From: Vitreoscilla sp.
GTDB taxonomy: Bacteria; Pseudomonadota; Gammaproteobacteria; Burkholderiales; Burkholderiaceae
Length of the DNA stretch: 9,419 nt
Direction of reading: 5' to 3'
NCBI GenBank assembly: GCA_014378125.1
Contig: JACMOG010000687.1
Span: 1 to 9,419 of the forward strand
Shown: one piece after another, positions 1 through 7,359 of the stretch
Layout of the letters: every line of letters starts with the position of its first letter
Position numbering within the stretch: position 1 is the first letter of the stretch
Position numbers and translations under genes: made by a program
Notes under the pieces: generated by a model
Database searches by the model: none
The model's input: the letters and a program-made list of their open reading frames with translations, nothing else
What the model was told of the DNA's origin: nothing

Positions 1-1460
1 ACGGAGCTGGACTAGCGATTCGGCGCGTCCGATGACGCGGTCAAGCGCGTGTCGGACACCTTCGCCGCGCTGGGGCTCACAGTGCTCGCGGTCGACGCCG
101 CCACGCGCAGCGTGAAGCTGGGCGGCCCGGTCAACATCATCGAGCAGGCGTTCCAGGTCAAGCTGATGCAGTTCGACGGCATCCGCGGGCCGTACCGCGG
201 CCGCGTGGGCGCGCTGCACGTGCCCGCGGCGCTCGAGAACGACATCGTCGGGGTGTTCGGCCTCGACAACCGGCGCGTGGTGCGCCGCCGCCCCGATGGC
301 GGCCGCAAGCGCCACGTGGTCGACCATACCGCCGCGCCCGCCGCCGCGAAGAAGCGCCCCTGGTTCTTCCCGGCCGAGCTGGCGGCCGCCTACGACTTCC
401 CCGACGGCGATGGCAGCGGCCAGACCATTGGCCTGCTCGAGTTCGGCGGCGGCTACTTCGAGGACGACCTCAAGGCCTTCGGCAAGGCCGCCGGACTGGC
501 GAGCCTGCCCACCGTGGTGCCCATCAGCGTGGACAAGATGCCCACCGACACCAACGACGAGGCTACCGGCGAGGTGATGCTCGACGTCGAAGTGCTGGCC
601 GGCCTGTGCCCCCAGGCCACCATTCCCGTGTGGTTCAGCCAGTTCACCGAGAAGGGCTGGGTCGACGCGCTCGACGCCGCCATGCACGACGCCACGTACA
701 AGCCGCAGGTGCTGTCGATCAGCTGGGGCTACGCCGAGGACGTCTCGGTGTGGACCGCCTCGGCCGTCACGCAGGTGAACGAGGCGCTGCAGGAGGCCGC
801 GCTGATGGGTATCACCATCTGCGTGGCCGCCGGCGACGACGGCTCGTCGGACGGCATCAACGACGGCAACGCGCACGTCGACTTCCCGTGCTCCAGTCCG
901 TTCGTGCTGGCCGTGGGCGGCACGCTGCTGCGCACCGGCGCCAAGCGCAGCGAGCGCGCGTGGAAGGACGGCGACGGCCTGCGCGCCGGCAACGGCGGCT
1001 CCACCGGCGGCGGCGTCAGCGCGCGCATCGCGCGGCCGGCCTGGCAGTCGGGGCTGGACATCGCGCCGGTCAACCCGGGCCAGCTGGCCGGGCGCATCGT
1101 GCCGGACGTCTCGGCCAACGCCAGCGCCAACACGGGCTACTTCGTGGTGGCCGGCGGCAGCAGGAGATCAGCGGCGGCACCAGCGCCGCCGCGCCGTTGT
1201 GGGCCGGCCTGCTCGCGCGCATGAACCAGCAGCTGGCGGCCAGCGGCAAGCGCGTGGGCTATCTCACGCCGCTGCTCTACGGCGCCACCCCCGGCGGCAC
1301 CGGGCCGCTGGGCAAGCAGGGCTGCAACGACATCCACACCGGCGACAACGTGACCGCGCATGTAGGCGGCTTCAAGTCGGCCGCGGGCTTCGACGCCGTC
1401 ACCGGCTGGGGATCGCCCAAGGGCAAGGACCTGCTGGCGGCGTTTGCCAAGGTGGTGTGA
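1..1460 (+). pseudogene. S53 family serine-carboxyl peptidase (pro-kumamolisin/sedolisin), 5' partial and disrupted
   Basis: The reading frame resembles a kumamolisin-type S53 endopeptidase, normally a secreted, self-activating acid protease. The propeptide (RFGAS...VKLGG...) runs to about base 330. The mature domain starts near 350 (FPAELAAAYDFP). The catalytic pair lies in GEVMLDVEV, with Glu at 571-573 and Asp at 583-585. The oxyanion Asp is in AAGDDGS at 835-837, and the nucleophile Ser is in SGGTSAAAP at 1182-1184. The C-terminal calcium-site region (CNDIHTGDN, FDAVTGWGSP) precedes the TGA at 1458-1460. Two lesions are visible. A TAG at 13-15 interrupts continuous prodomain homology (TELD-stop-RFGAS). 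Near 1156-1160 the frame jumps by -1, as if one base were missing, so bases 1-1157 and 1158-1460 are in different frames. A GTG at 49 could restart translation, but that product would lack the prodomain start and the catalytic serine. The 5' end and any signal peptide lie outside the window. Family assignment is confident. Whether the lesions are biological or sequencing errors is open. Confidence 0.85.
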
Positions 1461-1493
1461 CCCCTTTTCGTGGACATCCGCTCCGACAGGCGA

Positions 1494-1528
1494 TTGCGGG
1501 GCGCCCCGCGGAGTCGGATACTGCCGGC
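1494..1528 (+). promoter_or_regulatory. Candidate promoter of the cupin gene, possibly leaderless
   Basis: TTGCGG (1494-1499) and GATACT (1517-1522) are separated by 17 nt and match the sigma-70 boxes at 3/6 and 4/6 positions. The spacer holds a perfect 14-nt palindrome, GCGGGGCGCCCCGC (1496-1509). Only six bases lie between the -10-like box and the ATG at 1529, so transcription would begin at or near the start codon. There is no Shine-Dalgarno sequence. The palindrome could be an operator or a chance GC-rich feature. This is a prediction from sequence only. Confidence 0.4.
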
Positions 1529-1861
1529 ATGGCCATCCCCCACGCCCGCTCCGGACAGATCGTCGACATCCACGCCACCGACGGCACGCTGCCGTCGGCG
1601 AAGTCGTTCGCGCTCTTCAAGAGCGGCCAGCTGGAGGTGATGCGCGTGGTGCTGCCGGCCGGCAAGGCGTTCCCGCCGCACCGCGTGGCGGGCGAGATCA
1701 CCGTGCAATGCCTGGAGGGCCGCATCGACTTCAGCGTCGACGGCGTGTCGCAGGAATTGTGCGCGGGCCAGTTGCTGCACCTCGAAGGCGGCGTGCTGCA
1801 CGGCCTCGTGGGCCTGGAGGACGCGTCGGCGCTGGTCACCATCGTGCTCTGCAAGGCCTGA
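1529..1861 (+). CDS. Small single-domain cupin protein
   Basis: The product is 110 residues and forms one cupin barrel. Motif 1 is PPHRVAGEITVQCLEG (residues 49-64), and motif 2 is GQLLHLEGGVLHGL (80-93). His51, Glu56 and His91 are the likely metal ligands. The second His of the classical HxH motif is replaced (H51-R-V53), so the site may be a three-ligand or altered one. Short cupins with this GEITVQCLEG signature are, from memory, common in proteobacteria and have no assigned reaction. The ATG at 1529 is chosen because homology starts there (MAIPHARSGQIVDI). The frame is open upstream to 1199, but that part overlaps the S53 gene. No ribosome binding site is visible. It lies 68 nt after the broken peptidase gene and 110 nt before aqpZ. 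The fold is confident and the function unknown. Confidence 0.85.
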   Translation: MAIPHARSGQIVDIHATDGTLPSAKSFALFKSGQLEVMRVVLPAGKAFPPHRVAGEITVQCLEGRIDFSVDGVSQELCAGQLLHLEGGVLHGLVGLEDASALVTIVLCKA

Positions 1862-1883
1862 TCCGGCAGAGGGCGCGTCCTTC

Positions 1884-1912
1884 TTCTCTTTGTCGTTTCG
1901 GTCGCGTATAAC
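1884..1912 (+). promoter_or_regulatory. Candidate aqpZ promoter
   Basis: TATAAC (1907-1912) matches the -10 consensus at 5/6 positions and sits in a comparatively AT-rich patch (1881-1911) unlike the surrounding sequence. The -35 partner at 17-nt spacing is weak (TTCTCT, 1884-1889). The predicted leader is about 53 nt, ending in a good ribosome binding site, AGGAG at 1961-1965, six bases before the aqpZ ATG. Confidence 0.45.
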
Positions 1913-1971
1913 GGCCGGGTCGAGCGGACGAGCGAGCCGCCGGCCATGGCACGACACAAGAGGAGTGAGAA

Positions 1972-2661
1972 ATGAAACAATATGGCGCCGAGTTCCTCGG
2001 CACGTTCTGGTTGGTGCTGGGCGGCTGCGGCAGCGCGGTGATCGCGGCGGCGTTCCCGGGGGTGGGCATCGGCCTGCTGGGCGTCTCGCTGGCCTTCGGC
2101 CTGTCGGTGCTCACCATGGCCTACGCCATCGGGCCCATCTCGGGCTGCCACCTCAACCCCGCGGTCTCGGTGGGCCTGTGGGCGGCCGGCCGCTTCCCGG
2201 GCGACAAGCTGCTGCCCTACATCGTGGCGCAGGTGTTCGGCGCGATCATCGCCGGCGGCGTGCTGTACATCATCGCCAGCGGCGCGCCGGGCTTCGATGT
2301 CACCAAGGGCTTCGCGTCGAACGGGTTCGGCGCGCGCTCGCCGGGCGGCTACTCGATGCTGGCCGGCCTGGTGTGCGAGGTCGTGATGACGATGTTCTTC
2401 CTGATCGTCATCCTCGGCGCCACCGATTCACGCGCGCCCGGCCAGTTCGCGCCGATCCCCATCGGGCTGGCGCTCACGCTCATCCACCTGGTGAGCATCC
2501 CGGTCACCAACACCTCGGTCAACCCGGCCCGCAGCACCGGCGTGGCGATCTACGCAGGCGCGCCCGCGCTGGAGCAGCTGTGGCTGTTCTGGCTGGCCCC
2601 CATCGTCGGCGCGTTCATCGGCGCGCATGTGTTCCGGTTGATTCGCGGCAAGGACGAGTGA
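1972..2661 (+). CDS. aqpZ: Aquaporin Z (water channel)
   Basis: This is a 229-residue inner-membrane water channel of the MIP family, almost the same length as E. coli AqpZ (231). Both half-helix motifs are intact: NPA at residues 62-64 ([11 protein letters not shown]) and NPA at 184-186 (SVNPARSTG). The selectivity-filter residues match those of a water-specific pore, with Phe42, His172, Thr181 and Arg187 corresponding to E. coli F43, H174, T183 and R189. The His excludes glycerol in this family. Six hydrophobic membrane segments can be followed along the chain. AGGAG lies six bases before the ATG, which fixes the start. The CYTH gene follows after 18 nt, so the two are probably co-transcribed. 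Function is assigned from strong family similarity. Confidence 0.97.
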   Translation: MKQYGAEFLGTFWLVLGGCGSAVIAAAFPGVGIGLLGVSLAFGLSVLTMAYAIGPISGCHLNPAVSVGLWAAGRFPGDKLLPYIVAQVFGAIIAGGVLYIIASGAPGFDVTKGFASNGFGARSPGGYSMLAGLVCEVVMTMFFLIVILGATDSRAPGQFAPIPIGLALTLIHLVSIPVTNTSVNPARSTGVAIYAGAPALEQLWLFWLAPIVGAFIGAHVFRLIRGKDE

Positions 2662-2679
2662 GGCGCACGGAGCGCGGCA

Positions 2680-3201
2680 ATGGCCCGCAACATCGAGATC
2701 AAGGCGCGCGTGGCCGACATGGCCGCGCTCGTGGCGCGCGCGGCGGCGATCGCCGACAGCGGTCCGGTGGAGATCCCGCAGGACGACACCTTCTTCCGTT
2801 GCGACGACGGCCGGCTCAAGCTGCGCGTGTTCGAGGACGGGCGCGGCGAGCTGATCTTCTATCGCCGGCCCGATGCCGACGGCCCCAAGGTCTCGTTCTA
2901 CGTCCTGTCTCCCACGGCGTCGCCCGACACCCTGCGCGAGGCGCTGACGTTGTCCAACGGCCAGGAGGGCCGCGTCGTCAAGCACCGCACGCTGTTCCTG
3001 GTGGGGCGCACGCGCGTGCACCTCGACCGCGTGCAAGGGTTGGGCGACTACATGGAGCTCGAGGTGGTGCTGGCCGACGACGAGACGCCGGAGGCCGGCG
3101 TGCGCGAGGCCCACGCGCTGATGGCGCGGCTGCGGGTGCCCGCCGAGGCGCTGGTGACCGGCGCGTACCACGACCTGCTGCGCGCTCGATCCGTCGGCTA
3201 G
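2680..3201 (+). CDS. CYTH-domain protein (class IV adenylate cyclase-like)
   Basis: The product is 173 residues of the CYTH superfamily, a tunnel fold that binds triphosphates with metal ions; members include class IV adenylate cyclases and triphosphatases. The N-terminal signature is RNIEIKARV (residues 3-11), so the usual ExExK reads NxExK, with Asn at position 4. Other expected tunnel residues are present: Lys47/Arg49 (RLKLR), Arg62-Arg63 (FYRRPD), His114-Asp116 and the acidic pair Glu126/Glu128 (GLGDYMELEVVL). The N-terminal half fits CyaB-like proteins that, from memory, carry the same MARNIEIKARV start. The enzymatic activity is not settled by sequence, and phosphohydrolase activity is as likely as cyclase. 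GGAG at 2669-2672 is seven bases before the ATG. The TAG stop overlaps the stop of the opposing DUF1294 gene. Confidence 0.88.
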   Translation: MARNIEIKARVADMAALVARAAAIADSGPVEIPQDDTFFRCDDGRLKLRVFEDGRGELIFYRRPDADGPKVSFYVLSPTASPDTLREALTLSNGQEGRVVKHRTLFLVGRTRVHLDRVQGLGDYMELEVVLADDETPEAGVREAHALMARLRVPAEALVTGAYHDLLRARSVG

Positions 3202-3569
3202 CGTGTCGCGGCCCAGGCGAAGACCGCCACGTTCGCCGCCACCGACAGCCAGAAACGGATGCGGAACGCCCGCTTGACCGTCTTGTGGCGCAACGCCTGC
3301 TGCGCCACGATCGCGCCCGGCCAGCCGCCCACCAGGCCCAGCGACAGCAGCGTCGACTCGGAGATGCGATCGCGTCCGGCGCGCGCGGCGCCCTTGTCGG
3401 CGGCGTAGAGCGCGAAGCACAGCAGGCTGGCGCCGGCGTAGATCAGGTGCGTCCACAGGGGCAGGCCGCGAATGAACGCCACGCTCGCGTAAGCCGTCGC
3501 GAAAGCGGCCAGCATCACGGCGCTGGGGGCGTCGAAGCGATGCAGGGGGACGGCGGGTCGGCGCGGCAT
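3198..3569 (-). CDS. DUF1294 family small membrane protein
   Basis: Read from the ATG at 3569, the product has 123 residues. The DUF1294 core is clear: AADKGAARAGRDRISE (56-71), GGWPGA (81-86), then Q90 and RHK (94-96), followed by the hydrophobic FWLSVAANVAVFAW. Hydrophobic stretches at about 17-33, 43-57 and 104-120 suggest an inner-membrane protein. Many relatives carry an N-terminal cold-shock domain, which is absent here. A GTG seven codons upstream (3590) is possible, but it would overlap the ypeA promoter region. The ATG at 3569 is preferred because a TACATT box ends six bases before it. The function of the family is unknown. The gene converges on the CYTH gene and diverges from the GNAT gene. 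Confidence 0.85.
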   Translation of the reverse strand: MPRRPAVPLHRFDAPSAVMLAAFATAYASVAFIRGLPLWTHLIYAGASLLCFALYAADKGAARAGRDRISESTLLSLGLVGGWPGAIVAQQALRHKTVKRAFRIRFWLSVAANVAVFAWAATR

Positions 3570-3575
3570 GCCGCA

Positions 3576-3585
3576 AATGTACGAT
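3576..3585. promoter_or_regulatory. Candidate overlapping divergent -10 boxes, DUF1294 and ypeA
   Basis: On the minus strand TACATT (3576-3581, 4/6 match) lies six bases before the DUF1294 ATG. On the plus strand TACGAT (3580-3585, 4/6) would serve ypeA with a leader of about 19 nt. The two boxes overlap by two bases, so the two RNA polymerase sites would exclude one another. No convincing -35 is seen for either direction. This is a weak prediction. Confidence 0.3.
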
Positions 3586-3610
3586 GACACGCCAACCGCA
3601 GAGTCTCGCC

Positions 3611-4030
3611 ATGCAGGTCCGCCCTTTCCTCGATTCCGACGAACCCGCCGTCATCGCCTTGTGGGAGGCCGCCGGCCTCACGCGGTCGTGGAACGATCCG
3701 CGCAAGGACATCGAGCGCAAGCGATCGGTGCAGCGCGAGTGGTTCCTGGTGGGCACGCACGACGGCGTCGTGATGGCGTCGATCATGATCGGCTACGAGG
3801 GCCACCGCGGCTGGATCAACTACCTGGCCGTCGATCCGGCGCATCGCAACCAGGGTCACGCGCGTGCGCTGATGCGCGAGGCCGAGCGGCTGCTGGCCGC
3901 GGCCGGTTGCCCGAAGATCAACCTGCAGATCCGCACCAGCAACGCGTCGGTGATCGCGTTCTACAAGGCCATCGGGTATGGGCAGGACGACGTGGTGAGC
4001 TTTGGCCGCCGCCTGATCGCCGACGAATAA
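3611..4030 (+). CDS. ypeA: GNAT family N-acetyltransferase, YpeA type
   Basis: The product is 139 residues, close to E. coli YpeA (141), and aligns along its whole length from memory: VRPFLDSDEPAVIALWE at the start, SWNDPRKDIERK (26-37), GYEGHRGWINYLAVDP (61-76) and CPKINLQIRTSN. The acetyl-CoA pyrophosphate-binding loop is RNQGHA (79-84). C-terminal YKAIGYGQDDVVSFGRRLI resembles the YpeA end. GNAT enzymes transfer acetyl from acetyl-CoA to an amine, but the acceptor for YpeA is not known to me. The ATG at 3611 is chosen because family homology starts there; an ATG at 3584 would add nine unrelated residues. There is no strong ribosome binding site. It is divergent from DUF1294, and dbpA converges on it 97 nt downstream. 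Confidence 0.9.
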   Translation: MQVRPFLDSDEPAVIALWEAAGLTRSWNDPRKDIERKRSVQREWFLVGTHDGVVMASIMIGYEGHRGWINYLAVDPAHRNQGHARALMREAERLLAAAGCPKINLQIRTSNASVIAFYKAIGYGQDDVVSFGRRLIADE

Positions 4031-4115
4031 GGGGTCTGGCATCGCCTCGCGCCGCGCAGCGGGGCGATGCCTGACGCCGGATCGCAAGCTGCTCCGGGGA
4101 TCGGTGTCAGACACC
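4031..4115. repeat. Structured intergenic element with nested inverted repeats (REP/MITE-like)
   Basis: The gap between the convergent ypeA and dbpA genes holds an 85-bp element. Its ends form an imperfect inverted repeat, GGGGTCTG (4031-4038) and CAGACACC (4108-4115), pairing 7 of 8. Inside it, GGCATCGCC (4038-4046) pairs perfectly with GGCGATGCC (4063-4071), extended by GTC/GAC beyond one T-T mismatch. The right end is itself a palindrome, GGTGTC-A-GACACC (4103-4115). There is no U-tract, so it is not a classical intrinsic terminator, though it could stop transcripts from both sides. The architecture resembles REP or MITE-type dispersed elements. Copy number cannot be judged from one window. 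Confidence 0.5.
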
Positions 4116-4127
4116 TTCGCGCCTTGG

Positions 4128-5534
<1,407 letters not shown>

Positions 5535-5539
5535 GCCCC

Positions 5540-5587
5540 ATTGTCGCCGCCGGGGGCCTCCACCGGTGGAACGATGCCCGGTGGAAC
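5540..5587 (-). promoter_or_regulatory. Candidate dbpA promoter with spaced direct repeat and palindrome
   Basis: On the minus strand GACAAT (5540-5545, 4/6 match to the -10 box) ends five bases before the dbpA ATG. Upstream a 10-nt sequence, CCGGTGGAAC on the plus strand, occurs twice without mismatch, at 5563-5572 and 5578-5587, with a 15-bp period. The first copy overlaps a perfect 12-nt palindrome, TCCACCGGTGGA (5559-5570). If transcription begins at the ATG, the repeats fall about 30-55 bp upstream, a position typical for an activator site. No acceptable -35 box at 16-18 nt was found. The element may be regulatory or a remnant of the VOC 3' flank. Confidence 0.35.
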
Positions 5588-5591
5588 CCGT

Positions 5592-5960
5592 TCACTTCGT
5601 GCGGTCGTGGTGCACGGCCTCGATGTTGTGGCCGTCCGGGCCGATCACGAAGGCGGCGTAGTAGCCCGGGTGGTACTTCGGGCGAAGTCCGGGCGGTCCG
5701 TTGTCCTGGCCGCCGGCGGCGAGCGCGGCGCGGTAGAAGGCATCCACATGCTGCGGACTGGCGGCCGAGAACGCGAGGTGCAGGTGCGCCGCCTTGCCGA
5801 AGGCCGTAGACAGGCCCAGCGAGGCCTCGCCATCCGCGGCCATCTCCACGCCCAGCGAGTTCTCGGCGACCACCTTGACGCCCAGCGGCGCCAGCGCCTG
5901 GATGAAGAAGGCCTTGCCGGCCTCGTAGTCGCTGAGCCCGATCACGACGTGGTCGAACAT
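5592..5960 (-). CDS. VOC family protein (glyoxalase/bleomycin-resistance fold)
   Basis: The product is 122 residues of the vicinal oxygen chelate superfamily, made of two beta-alpha-beta-beta-beta repeats. The first repeat starts FDHVVIGLSDYEAGKAFFIQALAPLG, and the second ends in YYAAFVIGPDGHNIEAVHH, a typical VOC C-terminus. Likely metal ligands are His4, the HLHL strand in mid-protein and the Glu in NIEAV. The substrate is unknown; relatives act as lyases, dioxygenases or drug-binding proteins. The frame is open further upstream, but AGGAG (plus strand 5966-5970) sits five bases before the ATG at 5960 and decides the start. dbpA follows 57 nt downstream on the same strand and may be co-transcribed. 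The gene is divergent from the DUF938 gene. Confidence 0.9.
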   Translation of the reverse strand: MFDHVVIGLSDYEAGKAFFIQALAPLGVKVVAENSLGVEMAADGEASLGLSTAFGKAAHLHLAFSAASPQHVDAFYRAALAAGGQDNGPPGLRPKYHPGYYAAFVIGPDGHNIEAVHHDRTK

Positions 5961-5992
5961 GGGTTCTCCTGGGGGTGGAAGGGTCGCGACAG

Positions 5993-6021
5993 ATTCTGCA
6001 CCGGGTACGATGGCCCGGCAA
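5993..6021 (-). promoter_or_regulatory. Candidate promoter of the VOC gene
   Basis: Read on the minus strand, TTGCCG (6016-6021) and CAGAAT (5993-5998) are 17 nt apart, each matching consensus at 4/6 positions. The predicted leader is about 26 nt and contains the AGGAG ribosome binding site. The spacer overlaps an inverted repeat, CCGGG (6001-6005) and CCCGG (6014-6018). A plus-strand TACGAT (6006-6011) in the loop could be the -10 of the divergent DUF938 gene, although no -35 is evident for it. Confidence 0.4.
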
Positions 6022-6046
6022 TGTGCGCCAAACCGATGTCTTGTCC

Positions 6047-6712
6047 ATGACTCCCGCCGACCGCCTGTCCAGCCTCGCCGCCGAGCGCAACCGCCAGCCC
6101 ATGCTGGAGGTGCTGCGCCACGTGCTGCCGCCCGCGGGCCGGGCGCTGGAAATCGCCAGCGGCAGCGGCCAGCACGTGTCGTGGTTCGCGCGCCACCTGC
6201 CGGCCTGGACGTGGCAGCCCACCGATTTCGCCGCCGCATCGCTGCCCTCCATCGCCGCATGGAGCGCGCTGGGCGCCGACGACTTGGCGGAGTCGCCCAC
6301 GTCGGGCGCGGGCACCGGGCCGCTGCCCAACGTGCTGCCTGCGGTGCAGCTCGACGTCTGCGCCGCGCACTGGCCCGTGAGCGGCGTCTTCGACGCGATC
6401 ACCTGCGCCAACATGCTGCACGCCTCGCCGCCCGGCACGCTGCCCGGCCTGATGCAGGGGGCGGGCCGGCACCTGGCGCCCTCCGGCGTGATGGTCACCT
6501 ACGGCCCCTACATCCTCGACGACGAGCCGCTGACCCCCAGCAACATCGAATTCGACGCCTGGCTCAAGTCGCGCGACCCGAGCTGGGGCATTCGCCGCCT
6601 GGCCGACGTCCTGGCGCACGCCCGGGACGCGGGCCTGCGCCTGCGCGAGCGCGTCGCGATGCCCGCCAACAACTTCATGCTGGTCTTCGACCGCGAAGGA
6701 ACCGCCCGATGA
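6047..6712 (+). CDS. DUF938 family protein, class I SAM methyltransferase-like
   Basis: The product is 221 residues. It begins with AAERNRQPMLEVLRHVLP (11-28), the DUF938 hallmark, then a glycine-rich SAM-binding motif LEIASGSGQ (34-42) and an acidic position in QPTDF (Asp60). The post-I region DAITCANMLHASP (116-128) and the C-terminal APSNIEFDAWL-like stretch, DPSWGIRRL and VAMPANNFMLVF all fit the family. The fold predicts S-adenosylmethionine-dependent methyl transfer, but no substrate is known to me. The ATG at 6047 is taken because homology starts soon after it. GTG or TTG codons upstream in frame are possible, and there is no Shine-Dalgarno to decide. The stop overlaps the next start as ATGA (6709-6712), so translation of the DUF1415 gene is probably coupled to it. 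Confidence 0.9.
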   Translation: MTPADRLSSLAAERNRQPMLEVLRHVLPPAGRALEIASGSGQHVSWFARHLPAWTWQPTDFAAASLPSIAAWSALGADDLAESPTSGAGTGPLPNVLPAVQLDVCAAHWPVSGVFDAITCANMLHASPPGTLPGLMQGAGRHLAPSGVMVTYGPYILDDEPLTPSNIEFDAWLKSRDPSWGIRRLADVLAHARDAGLRLRERVAMPANNFMLVFDREGTAR

Positions 6713-7305
6713 CCGAATCCACCCTTGAGGCATCGCCCGGCGCGCTGGCCATCGCCGAGACGCGCGCCTGGGTACGCCGTGCCGTGATCGGCCTGAACCT
6801 GTGCCCATTCGCGCGCGCCGTCGACGTCAAGGACCAGATCCGCTATGTCTACAGCGACGCCACCGACGCCGAGACGCTGCTGGCCACGCTGGTGGTGGAG
6901 CTGCAGCGCCTGGCCGACACCGACGCCGAGCTCGTGGACACCACGATGGTGATACACCCCCGGGTATTCACCGACTTCGAGGACTTCAACGATTTCCTGG
7001 AGCTGGCCGACGCGGCCGTCGAGGACCTCGAGCTCGACGGCGTCATCCAGGTGGCCAGCTTCCACCCGCGGTTCCAGTTCGCCGACACCGCGCCCGACGA
7101 CGTCACCAACGCCACCAATCGTGCGCCGTACCCCACGCTGCACCTGCTGCGCGAGGACAGCGTCGACCGCGCCGTGGCCGCGTTCCCCGAGGCCGAGGCC
7201 ATCTTCGAACGCAACATGGCCACGCTCGAGAAGCTGGGCCCCACGGGGTGGGCCGCGGTGAAGAAAACCTGGGAAGACGACGCCGCCGCCGAGCTGCGCG
7301 CCTGA
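6709..7305 (+). CDS. DUF1415 family protein of unknown function
   Basis: The product is 198 residues. The family pattern is clear: an N-terminal helix ending in AVIGLNLCPFARAV (25-38, with Cys32 in the conserved NLCPFA), then MVIHPRVFTDFEDFNDFL, the core FHPRFQFADTAPDDVTN, and TNRAPYPTLHLLRE. It is acidic and soluble, with no signal peptide or membrane segment. I know of no function established for the family. The conserved Cys, His and Arg residues suggest a catalytic or metal site, which is inference only. The ribosome binding site AAGGA (6696-6700) lies within the end of the DUF938 gene, eight bases before the ATG, and the two genes overlap by four bases. The EAL gene starts 54 nt downstream. 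Confidence 0.9.
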   Translation: MTESTLEASPGALAIAETRAWVRRAVIGLNLCPFARAVDVKDQIRYVYSDATDAETLLATLVVELQRLADTDAELVDTTMVIHPRVFTDFEDFNDFLELADAAVEDLELDGVIQVASFHPRFQFADTAPDDVTNATNRAPYPTLHLLREDSVDRAVAAFPEAEAIFERNMATLEKLGPTGWAAVKKTWEDDAAAELRA

Positions 7306-7324
7306 GCGTCCAGATCCCCCGACT

Positions 7325-7353
7325 TTGCAACTTCCGCAGCGACAGCGCACACT
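7325..7353 (+). promoter_or_regulatory. Candidate promoter of the REC-EAL gene, possibly leaderless
   Basis: TTGCAA (7325-7330, 4/6) and CACACT (7348-7353, 3/6) are separated by 17 nt. The -10-like box ends six bases before the ATG at 7360, and no Shine-Dalgarno is present. The match is weak. It is listed because its geometry is the same as at the cupin and DUF1294 genes. Read-through from the DUF1415 gene is the alternative. Confidence 0.3.
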
Positions 7354-7359
7354 GAGACC

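Noticed and set aside
47..67. Near-identical stretch GTGTC(G/A)GACACCTTCGC at 48-64 and at 4105-4121, as if a repeat copy lay in the S53 gene
   Set aside because: At 48 it encodes expected prodomain residues (VSDTFA) and lacks the flanking stem structure, so chance similarity is the simpler explanation.
1155..1170. Programmed -1 frameshift producing full-length S53 peptidase
   Set aside because: No X-XXY-YYZ slippery sequence or downstream pseudoknot is apparent, and the separate TAG upstream would still stop translation.
1890..3587. 565-codon plus-strand frame overlapping aqpZ and the CYTH gene
   Set aside because: It is an out-of-frame Arg/Gly-rich shadow; the true frames contain NPA and CYTH motifs.
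2428..3786. 452-codon minus-strand frame across aqpZ, the CYTH gene and part of ypeA
   Set aside because: It crosses four genes with firm homology on both strands and has an Arg/Ala-rich, domainless translation.
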